DNA of 64,000 bases from G963662675 sp963662675 (lineage in GTDB: Bacteria > Bacteroidota > Bacteroidia > Bacteroidales > Prolixibacteraceae), in the NCBI GenBank assembly GCA_963662675.2, contig CAXXHP010000002.1:620001-684000 (forward strand). The letters run 5' to 3'. Below, piece by piece: positions 35,223-43,527 of the stretch; positions within the stretch are counted from its first letter, which is position 1, and every line of letters begins with the position of its first letter. The notes below the pieces were generated by a model. The model ran no database searches, had not been told where the DNA came from, and worked only from the letters and a program-made list of their open reading frames with translations. The position numbers and the translations under genes were made by a program.

Positions 35223-35912
35223 ATGTATAAAAAACTAAGTATAAAAGATTGGGCCGTTGAAGATCGCCCACGCGAAAAACTCCTACTAAAAGGTAATCGG
35301 TCACTGTCTGATGCAGAGCTTCTTGCCATATTGATTGGCTCGGGCAATCCTTCCGAATCTGCTGTTGCGCTTTCTCGCCGAATATTAGTGTCAGCGAATA
35401 ATAACCTGAATGAATTAGGGAAAAAGCAAGTTGCCGATCTGATAAAATTCAATGGGATTGGAGAGGCAAAAGCTGTAAATATTATGGCAGCTCTTGAGTT
35501 AGGGCGAAGGAGGAAAGATCAGGCTGTATCCGGAAGAATAAGTATTACACAAAGTCAAAATGCTGCCGATTACTTCCGGCCACTTTTAGAGGATTTGAGC
35601 CATGAAGAGTTCTGGATCTTACTGCTGAACCGTTCAAACACTGTGATTGATAAAATCATGATTAGCCAAGGCGGGCTTTCGGGAACTGTTATTGATGTGC
35701 GGATCATCCTGAAAACAGCTATTGAAAGGCTGGCAAGTGGTATAATTCTATGCCATAATCACCCATCGGGGAATGTTGAAGCTAGCGATGCAGATAAAAA
35801 AATTACCCAAAAGATAAAAGACGCTGCAGTTCTTATGGAAATATGCGTGTTGGATCATGTAATTATCGCACATGATCAGTATCTTAGCTTTGCCGATGAA
35901 GGCATGCTCTAA
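35223..35912 (+). CDS. radC: RadC family JAB/MPN-domain protein
   Basis: The 229-residue protein of usual length begins with a helix-hairpin-helix-type region (IKDWAVEDRPREKLLLKGNRSLSDAELLAILIGSG) and has the C-terminal JAB1/MPN metal site ILCHNHPSGNVEASDAD (about 177-193, EHxHxD-like zinc ligands). The family is widespread, historically called a DNA repair protein, though its biochemical role is not settled. It is followed after 8 bp by the polysaccharide-deacetylase-like gene. Confidence 0.94.
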   Translation: MYKKLSIKDWAVEDRPREKLLLKGNRSLSDAELLAILIGSGNPSESAVALSRRILVSANNNLNELGKKQVADLIKFNGIGEAKAVNIMAALELGRRRKDQAVSGRISITQSQNAADYFRPLLEDLSHEEFWILLLNRSNTVIDKIMISQGGLSGTVIDVRIILKTAIERLASGIILCHNHPSGNVEASDADKKITQKIKDAAVLMEICVLDHVIIAHDQYLSFADEGML

Positions 35913-35920
35913 TTTGAACC

Positions 35921-37246
35921 ATGATAACCGTCTTTACAACTGAAATAAGCAGTAGGCTGCGTTATATCTTTGAGCTTTATTTTGAAGAGCTTTTGCAGAT
36001 AGCATTTAACGTAACTACTGATCCGGATTATTTTGAGAAGGCTGAGGGAACGAAGTTAAACTACTCACATCTAAATTTTCGATTTGGCCAACTCAATATG
36101 CGGCCACACCCCCTTTTGTTTGAAAGGGGGCTGGATTATCAGGATTTGTCAATTGTGTCTTGCGAGGAGCAGTTGTGTTTCTTTAAAAGTTCGGAAGATT
36201 CATTTATGCCTTTTGACCCTTTTGCTGCAGGGTTTTTTCTCGTAAGCCGGTACGAGGAATATCTGGAAAGACAGTTTGGAAAGCATCGCCGTTATCCTTC
36301 GCACCACAGCGTGCTTTCGCGTAATCACAACTTGAACAAGCCAATTGTGAATCAGTGGGCACAATTAATTGCGCATAAAATTCAGGAGCATGATCCCACT
36401 TTTCATCACAAGAAACCTACGTTTGACTTTTTAACGACCATTGATGTTGATAATGCATGGGCCTATAAGAATAAGAGTTGGAAAAGGTTAGTTGGTGCGT
36501 CTTTGAAAAGCTTTCTGCATGGGAATTTTATGTCGAACAAAGAACGTTTTCTTGTGTTGGCGGGGAAAAAGCAAGACCCATATGATACTTACGATTTTAT
36601 TTGTAGTAAGTACACGGAGCAAGATAAGCATCTGCATTTTTTCTTCTTGCTCGGTAAGCCAGGAAGGTATGATCGGAATGTTTCGCCCCAAAAGGAGCAT
36701 CTTCGTCAATTGATCAGGCATTTGTCGAAAGATTACGAAGTTGGCATACATCCATCTTATCGTTCAACCCAAAATAAGAATGAATTATTACGTGAAATAA
36801 AAATTTTGGAAGATATCATCGGTAGTCCGGTGAAGTCAAGCCGTCAGCATTTTCTGAAACTTGAACTTCCTAAAACATACCGCAGATTAATAAAGGCTGG
36901 TATTCAGTATGACTATACTATGGGATATTCGGATGTGTTGGGTTTTCGAGCAGGAATTGCGAGTCCGTTTTGGTTTTATGATCTGAGGCATGAAGAAAAG
37001 ACTAAGCTTCGTATTGTACCCTTTCAGACTATGGATGTAACCATGAAAGATTACTTAAACCTGACACCCACTGAAGCGATCTCAGAAATCAAAAAAATCA
37101 TGTATGAAATCAAAAAAAGCGGAGGAACTTTTATAAGTTTATGGCATAATGAGAGCCTAAGCAATAAGGGAATGTGGAAAGATTGGAGAGCTGTTTTTGA
37201 GGAAATGACAGAATTGGCATTAAAATTAAAGAATGAATCAAGTTAA
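35921..37246 (+). CDS. Polysaccharide deacetylase-like protein
   Basis: The 441-residue protein has no signal peptide. The N-terminal 150 residues form a domain that includes DYQDLSIVSCEEQLCFF and DPFAAGFFLVSRYEEYL. The second half resembles a divergent NodB-type deacetylase barrel, with a metal-site-like FLTTIDVDNAWAY (about 168-180), GIHPSYRST (about 275) and a final ISLWHNESLSN (about 405). This architecture is common in Bacteroidota exopolysaccharide regions. It overlaps the next gene by 14 bp, so co-translation is likely. Enzymatic activity is inferred only. Confidence 0.8.
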   Translation: MITVFTTEISSRLRYIFELYFEELLQIAFNVTTDPDYFEKAEGTKLNYSHLNFRFGQLNMRPHPLLFERGLDYQDLSIVSCEEQLCFFKSSEDSFMPFDPFAAGFFLVSRYEEYLERQFGKHRRYPSHHSVLSRNHNLNKPIVNQWAQLIAHKIQEHDPTFHHKKPTFDFLTTIDVDNAWAYKNKSWKRLVGASLKSFLHGNFMSNKERFLVLAGKKQDPYDTYDFICSKYTEQDKHLHFFFLLGKPGRYDRNVSPQKEHLRQLIRHLSKDYEVGIHPSYRSTQNKNELLREIKILEDIIGSPVKSSRQHFLKLELPKTYRRLIKAGIQYDYTMGYSDVLGFRAGIASPFWFYDLRHEEKTKLRIVPFQTMDVTMKDYLNLTPTEAISEIKKIMYEIKKSGGTFISLWHNESLSNKGMWKDWRAVFEEMTELALKLKNESS

Positions 37247-38141
37247 TATCCAATACCTTAAATATGACGAGATTGATCAGACGAAATGGGATGAGTGTAT
37301 GGTCAATGCATCTAACTCTCTCGTGTATTCACAGCCGTGGTATTTGGATAAGGTGTGTGATGTTTGGGATGCCTTAGTGGTTGGTGATTATGAATATGTA
37401 ATGCCGATTACCTATAGAAAGAAACTAAACGTATTTTACCTTTATCAGCCCATCTTTTGCCAACAGTTAGGTATTTTCCCAACCCCGACAAAAGAGATTG
37501 TGCATTTGTTTTTCGAGGAACTGTTAACCCGTTTTTCATTTGCGGAGATTAATATAAATGCTACCAATATTACGATTGCTGAGCTGCAGACGGAAGATCG
37601 GCATAATTTTCTATTACCGTTAAATTTGGCTTATAGCCAGTTGGTTGAAGGCTATTCGAAACATACGAAACGAAAGCTTAAGAAAGCTGAAAAAAATAAA
37701 CTGAGCTATATCTCCAATCTATCGATAACGGAATACTTGCAGTTTAAAAAAGAGAATGCAGTTGTGAGTTTGGCCAAGCAGACTTTTATGCGTTTGCATA
37801 ACTTGTTGGCATTTACAACTTCCCGAAATATGGGGCAAATATATGGCGTATATACCAAAGAAAACCAGTTGTGTGCTGCTGTTTTTTTTGTGCGATATAA
37901 AAAAAGGGTTACATATCTAAATGCCGCGACCAGTAGTGAAGGGAAGGAGTTAAATGCCATGTATTTTTTGATTGATCGTTTTATTGAGGAGCATGCCGAA
38001 AAAGAATATACTATTGATTTTGAAGGATCGATGGTGCCAGGTGTTGCTCGTTTGTACGAAGGTTTTGGAGCTAGCTCCGAAATATATTATCATGTGCATT
38101 GGAACAATCTTCCTCCGTATATAAAATGGCTGAAAAAATGA
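37233..38141 (+). CDS. GNAT/FemAB-like acyltransferase
   Basis: The 302-residue protein has the two-lobed build of FemAB/BioF2-like GNAT transferases: an N-terminal lobe with SLVYSQPWYLDKVCD-x-WDALV, a basic KHTKRKLKKAEKN segment (about 148-160), and a C-terminal lobe with FFVRYKKRVTYLNAATSSEGK (about 212-232), NAMYFLIDRFIEEH and DFEGSMVPGVARLYEGFGA. Such proteins transfer acyl or aminoacyl groups to sugars or peptides in envelope polymer synthesis. It overlaps both neighbours, consistent with one operon. Confidence 0.75.
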   Translation: MNQVNIQYLKYDEIDQTKWDECMVNASNSLVYSQPWYLDKVCDVWDALVVGDYEYVMPITYRKKLNVFYLYQPIFCQQLGIFPTPTKEIVHLFFEELLTRFSFAEININATNITIAELQTEDRHNFLLPLNLAYSQLVEGYSKHTKRKLKKAEKNKLSYISNLSITEYLQFKKENAVVSLAKQTFMRLHNLLAFTTSRNMGQIYGVYTKENQLCAAVFFVRYKKRVTYLNAATSSEGKELNAMYFLIDRFIEEHAEKEYTIDFEGSMVPGVARLYEGFGASSEIYYHVHWNNLPPYIKWLKK

Positions 38142-39079
38142 AAAGAATAGTATATGATTTTGTTGAGTCAGCAGCACCGCTATTGCCATTTCGCTTGCTG
38201 ACTGCCGGTAAAAAGTTGCCAGTTCTGCTTCCTTTCTACCATGTGGTGAGTGATCGTGAATTACCTTTTCGTTCCAACTATAATTACCCTTCGGTTTCTA
38301 AGTTTGAGGCTGACCTTGATTTTTTGCTGAGTAAATTTCGACCTATAGAGCTTGATGATCTGCTTTCAGGAAAGAACCTTTCGAAACGTTTTCATTTGAG
38401 TTTTGATGATGGATTGGCAGAATGCCACGATATCATTGCTCCCATATTGAAAAAGAAAGGTATTCCTGCTACCTTTTTTATTAATCCTTCATTTGTGGAC
38501 AATCGGGATTTATTCCATCGTTATAAAGCAGCTGAAATAACCAATCAGTTAAAGGCAAAAAACATTCAAATAAAACTACAGAAAACGTATGCCGACATCA
38601 ATTCGTTGGATGATCTGGCTGCAGATCTGGAAATGGACTGGGCTGAAATGCTGAAAGAGAAAAAGCCTTATATGTCCAAATCTCAAATACAACATCTCCA
38701 AGATGAAGGCTTTACCATTGGTGCTCACAGCATGGATCATCCTGAATTTTGGATGTTGGATGAGGAAAGCCAGTTAGAGGAAATACGAGAAAGCATGAAT
38801 TGGGTATCGCAGATGTTTTCTCCAAAAATTAAAGCGTTTGCCTTTCCATTTACGGATGTGGGCGTGTCTGACTTGGTTTTCAAAACATGCCATGAAGAAA
38901 ACCTCTTTGATCTTAGCTTTGGTACTGCCGGTCTTAAAAAAGACCGTATTGACAGGAACTTTCAGCGTTTGCCAATGGAGAATAATAGAGGTTTGAGTGC
39001 GCGCGATCTTCTAAAAGAAGAATATCTGGGTTATCGCTTGAAGAAATTGGTAAACCGCCATGTTGCCCGAAGAGATTAG
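38138..39079 (+). CDS. Polysaccharide deacetylase (NodB family)
   Basis: The ATG at 38138 overlaps the stop of the preceding gene in an ATGA arrangement and is preferred over ATGs at 38126 and 38099. The 313-residue product shows the NodB signature LSFDDGLAECHDI (catalytic/metal Asp pair), IPATFFINPSFVDN, and the His motif TIGAHSMDHPEFW, so the metal site is intact. It should remove acetyl groups from an N-acetylated polysaccharide. No signal peptide is evident, so it may act on lipid-linked or cytoplasmic intermediates. Confidence 0.88.
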   Translation: MKRIVYDFVESAAPLLPFRLLTAGKKLPVLLPFYHVVSDRELPFRSNYNYPSVSKFEADLDFLLSKFRPIELDDLLSGKNLSKRFHLSFDDGLAECHDIIAPILKKKGIPATFFINPSFVDNRDLFHRYKAAEITNQLKAKNIQIKLQKTYADINSLDDLAADLEMDWAEMLKEKKPYMSKSQIQHLQDEGFTIGAHSMDHPEFWMLDEESQLEEIRESMNWVSQMFSPKIKAFAFPFTDVGVSDLVFKTCHEENLFDLSFGTAGLKKDRIDRNFQRLPMENNRGLSARDLLKEEYLGYRLKKLVNRHVARRD

Positions 39080-39080
39080 C

Positions 39081-40157
39081 ATGGAACTAAAAAAAATATG
39101 CATCAAAGAACTGGATGATTTTATCAGGAGTGACTGGTTTCATACGCTTCCCGATAAGCCCATCAGTTCGTTTCGTGTAAACTCATACCTCAAAAATCCA
39201 CATGCACTTCCCGATGACCCGGTTTTGTACTTTTTAAAGGAAGATAATCGAATATGGGCCTACCGAACCGTTTTTGCCGGAAGGCTTATTAATGACGAAA
39301 ATCGTTTTGCTTGGCTTAGTGGAAATTGGGTGCATCCTGATTATAGAAGAAAGGGTCTATCAGAGCAACTACTAAAAGAAATTATTGTTGATTGGAAGAA
39401 GAGGTTGGTATTTACGAATTATGCCCCTGCATCTCTTTGCCTGTACCAGAAGACGCAGCAATTTTTTTCGTTTTATGAAGCGTGTGGCAGAAGGTTTTAC
39501 TTGTTTGCAAAAACTCAAAAGCTTTTCCATAAGCGATATCCAAAGTTTTCTTTCATCTGGAAATTGGTTGATCGGTTTATTTGCTTATTTGCCTCTGTAA
39601 AGGTTTTGTCTTTCAGAAGAAAGGATAATAAGAAGTTTGTATTTGAGAAAATGGATTGGCCGGATGACGAATGCTACGAATTGACAGAAATACAAAAACA
39701 AAAATATCTGTTTTCGAGAGGGAAGGAAGAGTTGCAATGGATTTTAGCTAATCCATGGATTTCTACGAGCGATAAAAAGTTTGTGGAAAGTTATGCCTTT
39801 TCATCTTTTTCACATCAGTTTGAATATCGAACAGTTAAGGTTTTTCAAAGGGAAAAATTCATCGGTTTTATGTTGTGGTCAATTCGTGATGGGCATTTAA
39901 AACTGATGATTAAACTATTCAATATTGATTGTAACCCTTTACTGTCTTCACTTGCCCGTTATCTTGTTCGTGAAGCAGTCGACGAAAAATTAGAGGTGAT
40001 GACTGTTTTAGACTCGGAATTGGCTCATGCAATTCAAAAGCAAACAAACCCATTTCTTTTTTCCAAAGGAATTGATCATCACTTTTATTCTTCCTTTGCC
40101 ATTGATAACAAACATTTGAAAATACAGGATGGCGATGGAGATTATATTTTTAGCTAA
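39081..40157 (+). CDS. GNAT-family N-acetyltransferase
   Basis: The start at 39081 (MELKKICIKEL) is one base after the previous stop; an upstream in-frame ATG at 39060 overlaps that gene. The 358-residue product has a GNAT core in its first half with the acetyl-CoA loop WLSGNWVHPDYRRKGLSEQLLKEI (about 74-97, R-x-K-G-L-S). The second half is an extra domain of unknown kind. It is the fourth gene of the run that starts at 35921. The substrate is probably an amino sugar or lipid-linked sugar, by context. Confidence 0.82.
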   Translation: MELKKICIKELDDFIRSDWFHTLPDKPISSFRVNSYLKNPHALPDDPVLYFLKEDNRIWAYRTVFAGRLINDENRFAWLSGNWVHPDYRRKGLSEQLLKEIIVDWKKRLVFTNYAPASLCLYQKTQQFFSFYEACGRRFYLFAKTQKLFHKRYPKFSFIWKLVDRFICLFASVKVLSFRRKDNKKFVFEKMDWPDDECYELTEIQKQKYLFSRGKEELQWILANPWISTSDKKFVESYAFSSFSHQFEYRTVKVFQREKFIGFMLWSIRDGHLKLMIKLFNIDCNPLLSSLARYLVREAVDEKLEVMTVLDSELAHAIQKQTNPFLFSKGIDHHFYSSFAIDNKHLKIQDGDGDYIFS

Positions 40158-40201
40158 ATACAGATACGTTATTTTTGTTTCATTCCTAAAACCAGAAATT
40201 C

Positions 40202-40909
40202 ATGAAACCACAATTACGCATTCATTATTTTCAGCAAGTATCTTTTGAGAATCTGGGCTGTATTGAAGATTGGGTAAATCGGGAAAATCATCTGCTATCT
40301 TGCACGCGTTTTTATGAGGACGACCCACTCCCGTCAATTGATGACATAGACTGGCTGATAATTATGGGTGGACCAATGGGAATTTACGATGAAGATAAAT
40401 ATCCCCGACTTTCCGAAGAGAAGGAATATATTCGTTTGGCTATTGCAGCAAACAAAGTGGTGCTTGGCATCTGTTTGGGATCACAACTTTTATCTGATGC
40501 ACTTGGAGGTAGGGTAAGGCCGGGTAAGAATAAGGAGATTGGCTGGTTTCCGGTTTCAAAAACAGAGGCAGGAAAATCATCAGCACTTTTGAGTGACATG
40601 CCCGACCAGATGGACGTATTTCATTGGCATGGCGATCAGTTTGAGATTCCTAGCGGTTGTCACCACTTGGCTGAGAGTGAGGCCTGCCCGAATCAAATTT
40701 TGCTGTTTAAAGATCGGGTTATTGGGCTTCAATTTCATTTTGAAGCAACCGAAAAATCACTTCTGTCTATGGTGGCTAACGTGAGAGATCAACTTAACGA
40801 GAAAGGGCCATTTATTCAATCGGAGGCAGAAATCATAAGTGGTTTTTCAAATTGTGTGCAGGGTAACAAAATTATGTTCTCGCTGTTGGATAAGTTAGCG
40901 GCAATATAA
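40202..40909 (+). CDS. Class I glutamine amidotransferase-like protein
   Basis: The 235-residue protein of the GMP-synthase-type amidotransferase family has the nucleophile elbow GICLGSQLL (C91), an oxyanion strand IIMGGPMGIYDED (about 53-65), and the His-Glu pair GLQFHFE (H179, E181). The triad of a working glutaminase is therefore complete. It stands alone without a synthetase domain. Family members act on gamma-glutamyl compounds or are of unknown role. It lies 44 bp after the GNAT gene, so it may belong to that operon. Confidence 0.87.
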   Translation: MKPQLRIHYFQQVSFENLGCIEDWVNRENHLLSCTRFYEDDPLPSIDDIDWLIIMGGPMGIYDEDKYPRLSEEKEYIRLAIAANKVVLGICLGSQLLSDALGGRVRPGKNKEIGWFPVSKTEAGKSSALLSDMPDQMDVFHWHGDQFEIPSGCHHLAESEACPNQILLFKDRVIGLQFHFEATEKSLLSMVANVRDQLNEKGPFIQSEAEIISGFSNCVQGNKIMFSLLDKLAAI

Positions 40910-40928
40910 ACTGACCTTATTTGTCTAG

Positions 40929-40977
40929 AAGCAAAACAACAACATCAGGCAAGGTCTAATGTTGTTGTTTTGCTTTT
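40929..40977. terminator. Long hairpin terminator between convergent genes
   Basis: A perfect 17-bp inverted repeat (aagcaaaacaacaacat / atgttgttgttttgctt) with a 13-base loop and T-rich ends. It may serve both the amidotransferase gene and tal. Confidence 0.8.
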
Positions 40978-41027
40978 AAGAGATCATCCAGATTTTAGTA
41001 TATTACATCAGGCGTAAGGTGTTAAAA

Positions 41028-42161
41028 TCATATCACATCATTATTTACTTTTTCTTTTCGGATTGAATCCAGTAACATGTCGAATGGCTTAATGAAATTT
41101 GCGATCCCTTCTTCGGTGAGTTGGTCTGTTATCTCTTTCAGGTTGATACCGACCTGGTCTAATCCGAGCAATACATTCATGGCTTCATCTATTCCTTTTT
41201 CAATGGTGTCTCTAACAACTTTCCCGTGATCTATAAATGCTTCAATAGTAGCTTCGGGCATTGTATTCACCGTGTTTGCGCCTATGAGCGGTTCAACATA
41301 TCGGGTATCGCGATACCCCTTTATTTTATTGCCTGTACTTGCCCATAACAGGCGTTGTGTACGAGCCCCCTTCTTCATTAATTTCTCCCATCTTTTTCCA
41401 CCAAATATTTCTTTGTAATTGCGATAGGTAAGTTTGCTGCTGGCAATTGCTGCTTCACCCAGTAAGTTCTCAGCTAATATCTTTTTACTTCCTGTAAGAG
41501 AAGGTATTATTTCCTGATGTAGCTTCTGGTCGATCAAAACATCAATACGGCTTAAAAAGAAGCTAGCGACAGAGGCAATGCGATCAACAGGCAATCCTTC
41601 ATTAATTCTACGTTCCAGAGCATGTATGTACGCTGCGGCTACTGCTTCGTAGTCTTCAATGTCAAAAAGCAAGGTGACATTGATGTTAATCCCTTCAAAT
41701 AACATTTCTTCAATGGCTGGCATGCCTTCCGGAGTGCCGGGGATTTTTATCATGCAGTTGGGTCTGTCCACTGCTTTAAATAAGCGTCGTGCTTCAATTT
41801 TTGTTCCTTCCGTATCGCGTGTTAGGTAAGGTGAGACTTCCAAACTGACATAGCCGTCAATCCCATCTGATGATTCATATACCGGTTTCATCAAATCGCA
41901 GGCATCCTGAATGTCTTTTATTGCTATCGTTTCATAAATTTCTTTTCGGGTTTTTCCTTCGGCAAGTAGTTCTCCCACTTGAATATCATATAGTTCGCCC
42001 ATGGAAAGAGCTTTCTGGAAAATACTAGGATTAGAAGTTATTCCCCTTAATCCTTGTTCTTCAATACGTTTTTTTAAATCACCATTTAGAATGATTTCTC
42101 TGGACAAATTGTCAAGCCAATAGCTTTGTCCATACTCAAGTAACTTATCAAGTTTTTCCAT
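41028..42161 (-). CDS. tal: Transaldolase
   Basis: The 377-residue pentose phosphate pathway enzyme transfers a dihydroxyacetone unit between sugar phosphates. Conserved motifs: YGQSYWLDNLSRE with the catalytic Asp17, GITSNPSIFQKAL (about 40-52), CMIKIPGTPEG with the Schiff-base Lys139, and VASFFLSRIDVLID (about 206). The long form, as opposed to the 215-residue type, is typical of this branch. It is monocistronic and convergent with the amidotransferase gene. Confidence 0.95.
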   Translation of the reverse strand: MEKLDKLLEYGQSYWLDNLSREIILNGDLKKRIEEQGLRGITSNPSIFQKALSMGELYDIQVGELLAEGKTRKEIYETIAIKDIQDACDLMKPVYESSDGIDGYVSLEVSPYLTRDTEGTKIEARRLFKAVDRPNCMIKIPGTPEGMPAIEEMLFEGININVTLLFDIEDYEAVAAAYIHALERRINEGLPVDRIASVASFFLSRIDVLIDQKLHQEIIPSLTGSKKILAENLLGEAAIASSKLTYRNYKEIFGGKRWEKLMKKGARTQRLLWASTGNKIKGYRDTRYVEPLIGANTVNTMPEATIEAFIDHGKVVRDTIEKGIDEAMNVLLGLDQVGINLKEITDQLTEEGIANFIKPFDMLLDSIRKEKVNNDVI

Positions 42162-42331
42162 GCTATGTTGTTTTATTTATTTCTGATTTTAAAAAAAAAT
42201 AAGGATCTCTAGCTGATACGCATGTCTTATGTTAATGGTTTGGATTCATGTATAATCTTATCTAATTCATCTGATTTATAAAGAGAAGATGAAGGTTCGA
42301 AGTATAACAAAAGGCAAGTTGAAACAATTAT

Positions 42332-42339
42332 TATCTTTG
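42332..42339 (+). promoter_or_regulatory. -7 promoter element directly before arfB (leaderless)
   Basis: TATCTTTG matches TAnnTTTG and ends 5 bases before the ATG at 42345. Transcription would start at or within a base or two of the start codon. Confidence 0.55.
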
Positions 42340-42344
42340 CACGG

Positions 42345-42761
42345 ATGGAAAAATCGGAAATCTATATTCCAGATCTCAGCTCTGAATTTGTTTTTCAAAC
42401 GTCCCGGAGTAGTGGCCCTGGCGGACAAAACGTAAACAAGGTAAATTCGCGTGTTGAACTACGCTTTGATATCCCGAATTCGGTATTGCTGACCGATAAT
42501 CAGAAGGAATTATTGCAGAGAAAGCTAGCAACAAGAATTACTGCTGAAGGCGTTTTTCTAGTTGTGAGTCAGGAGGAACGTTCACAATTAAGAAATAAAG
42601 AGCTTTCCATTCAAAAATGTTACGTACTTATTCGTCAGGCATTAAAGCCTGTAAAAAGACGACGTGCAACACGGCCAACAAAAGGCTCTGTTGAAAGACG
42701 TATCCAATCAAAAAAAGCAAAGGGCGAAAAGAAATCATTACGAGGACGAATTGATTTTTAA
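42345..42761 (+). CDS. arfB: Peptidyl-tRNA hydrolase ArfB (ribosome rescue)
   Basis: The 138-residue protein has the release-factor catalytic motif SGPGGQNVNKVNS (GGQ at 26-28) and a basic C-terminal tail (about 100-138; KPVKRRRATRPTKGS...RIQSKKAKGEKK), which in ArfB enters the empty mRNA channel of stalled ribosomes. It lacks the codon-recognition domains of RF1/RF2. It frees ribosomes stalled on truncated mRNA. The length is normal. Confidence 0.95.
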   Translation: MEKSEIYIPDLSSEFVFQTSRSSGPGGQNVNKVNSRVELRFDIPNSVLLTDNQKELLQRKLATRITAEGVFLVVSQEERSQLRNKELSIQKCYVLIRQALKPVKRRRATRPTKGSVERRIQSKKAKGEKKSLRGRIDF

Positions 42762-42868
42762 TGAGATGTATTCTGAATTTGTTTTGGGATTTTGTGTTGA
42801 AAAAATTAGTGCAAATTCAGTATTGTCAGAATTATAATGTAAAAATATATAATTGGAGATGATTGAAA

Positions 42869-43498
42869 ATGAGACGGATAATTATTGTTTGTGTTGCTTT
42901 AATGACTTTGGTTGTGAATAGTATCGTGGCTCAGAATATTTCGTTGCAAGATGGAGATATTCTCTTTCGTGAAGCCACAACCGGGAAACTGTCTGATGCT
43001 ATTGATCAGGTTACACAAACGTCTGTAGAAACTCATTTTTCACACATGGGACTAGTTGAAATACTTGCAGATAGCATTTGTGTTTTGCATGCCGATACTG
43101 AGGGTGGATCTTGTCGCATATCATTGACTGAGTTTTTGCACCCTGAAGGAGATTTGGTTGAGGTTGTGGCCTATCGCCTAGAAGATGAATGGCAAGCCAC
43201 AATTCCCTTAGCGCTTGAACGGGCTAGGCAAATGCTGGGCAAACCTTATAATTACAGCTATATCTTGTCAGACACATCGCATTATTGTTCTGAATTTGTC
43301 TTCCGGGCTTTTGAGACAGATTCCGTTTTTGAGATGAATCCGATGACCTTTAAAAGTCCTCAAACAAATGATTTTTTGCCAAGCTGGGTTGAGTACTATC
43401 AAAAGCTAAAACTAGAAATTCCCGAAGGGCTACCCGGCTGTAATCCAAACGGCATGGCCGCTTCTGAAAAATTGTTGAGACTAGGGGTAATAGAATAG
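42869..43498 (+). CDS. Secreted YiiX/NlpC-P60-like cysteine hydrolase
   Basis: The start is the ATG at 42869, preceded at good spacing by GGAG (42855-42858); a TTG two codons upstream is too close to that site. The 209-residue product has a signal peptide (to about residue 22, IVAQ) and the permuted papain-like fold of the YiiX/DUF830 group. Its features are LQDGDILFRE, THFSHMGLVE with the catalytic His (about 55), and the DTSHYCSEFVFRAF segment with the catalytic Cys (about 133). Family members are periplasmic and may cleave peptides or acyl bonds of the cell wall; the substrate is unknown. Confidence 0.85.
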   Translation: MRRIIIVCVALMTLVVNSIVAQNISLQDGDILFREATTGKLSDAIDQVTQTSVETHFSHMGLVEILADSICVLHADTEGGSCRISLTEFLHPEGDLVEVVAYRLEDEWQATIPLALERARQMLGKPYNYSYILSDTSHYCSEFVFRAFETDSVFEMNPMTFKSPQTNDFLPSWVEYYQKLKLEIPEGLPGCNPNGMAASEKLLRLGVIE

Positions 43499-43527
43499 AA
43501 CCCGATTTGTCCATAACTCGATTAAAA

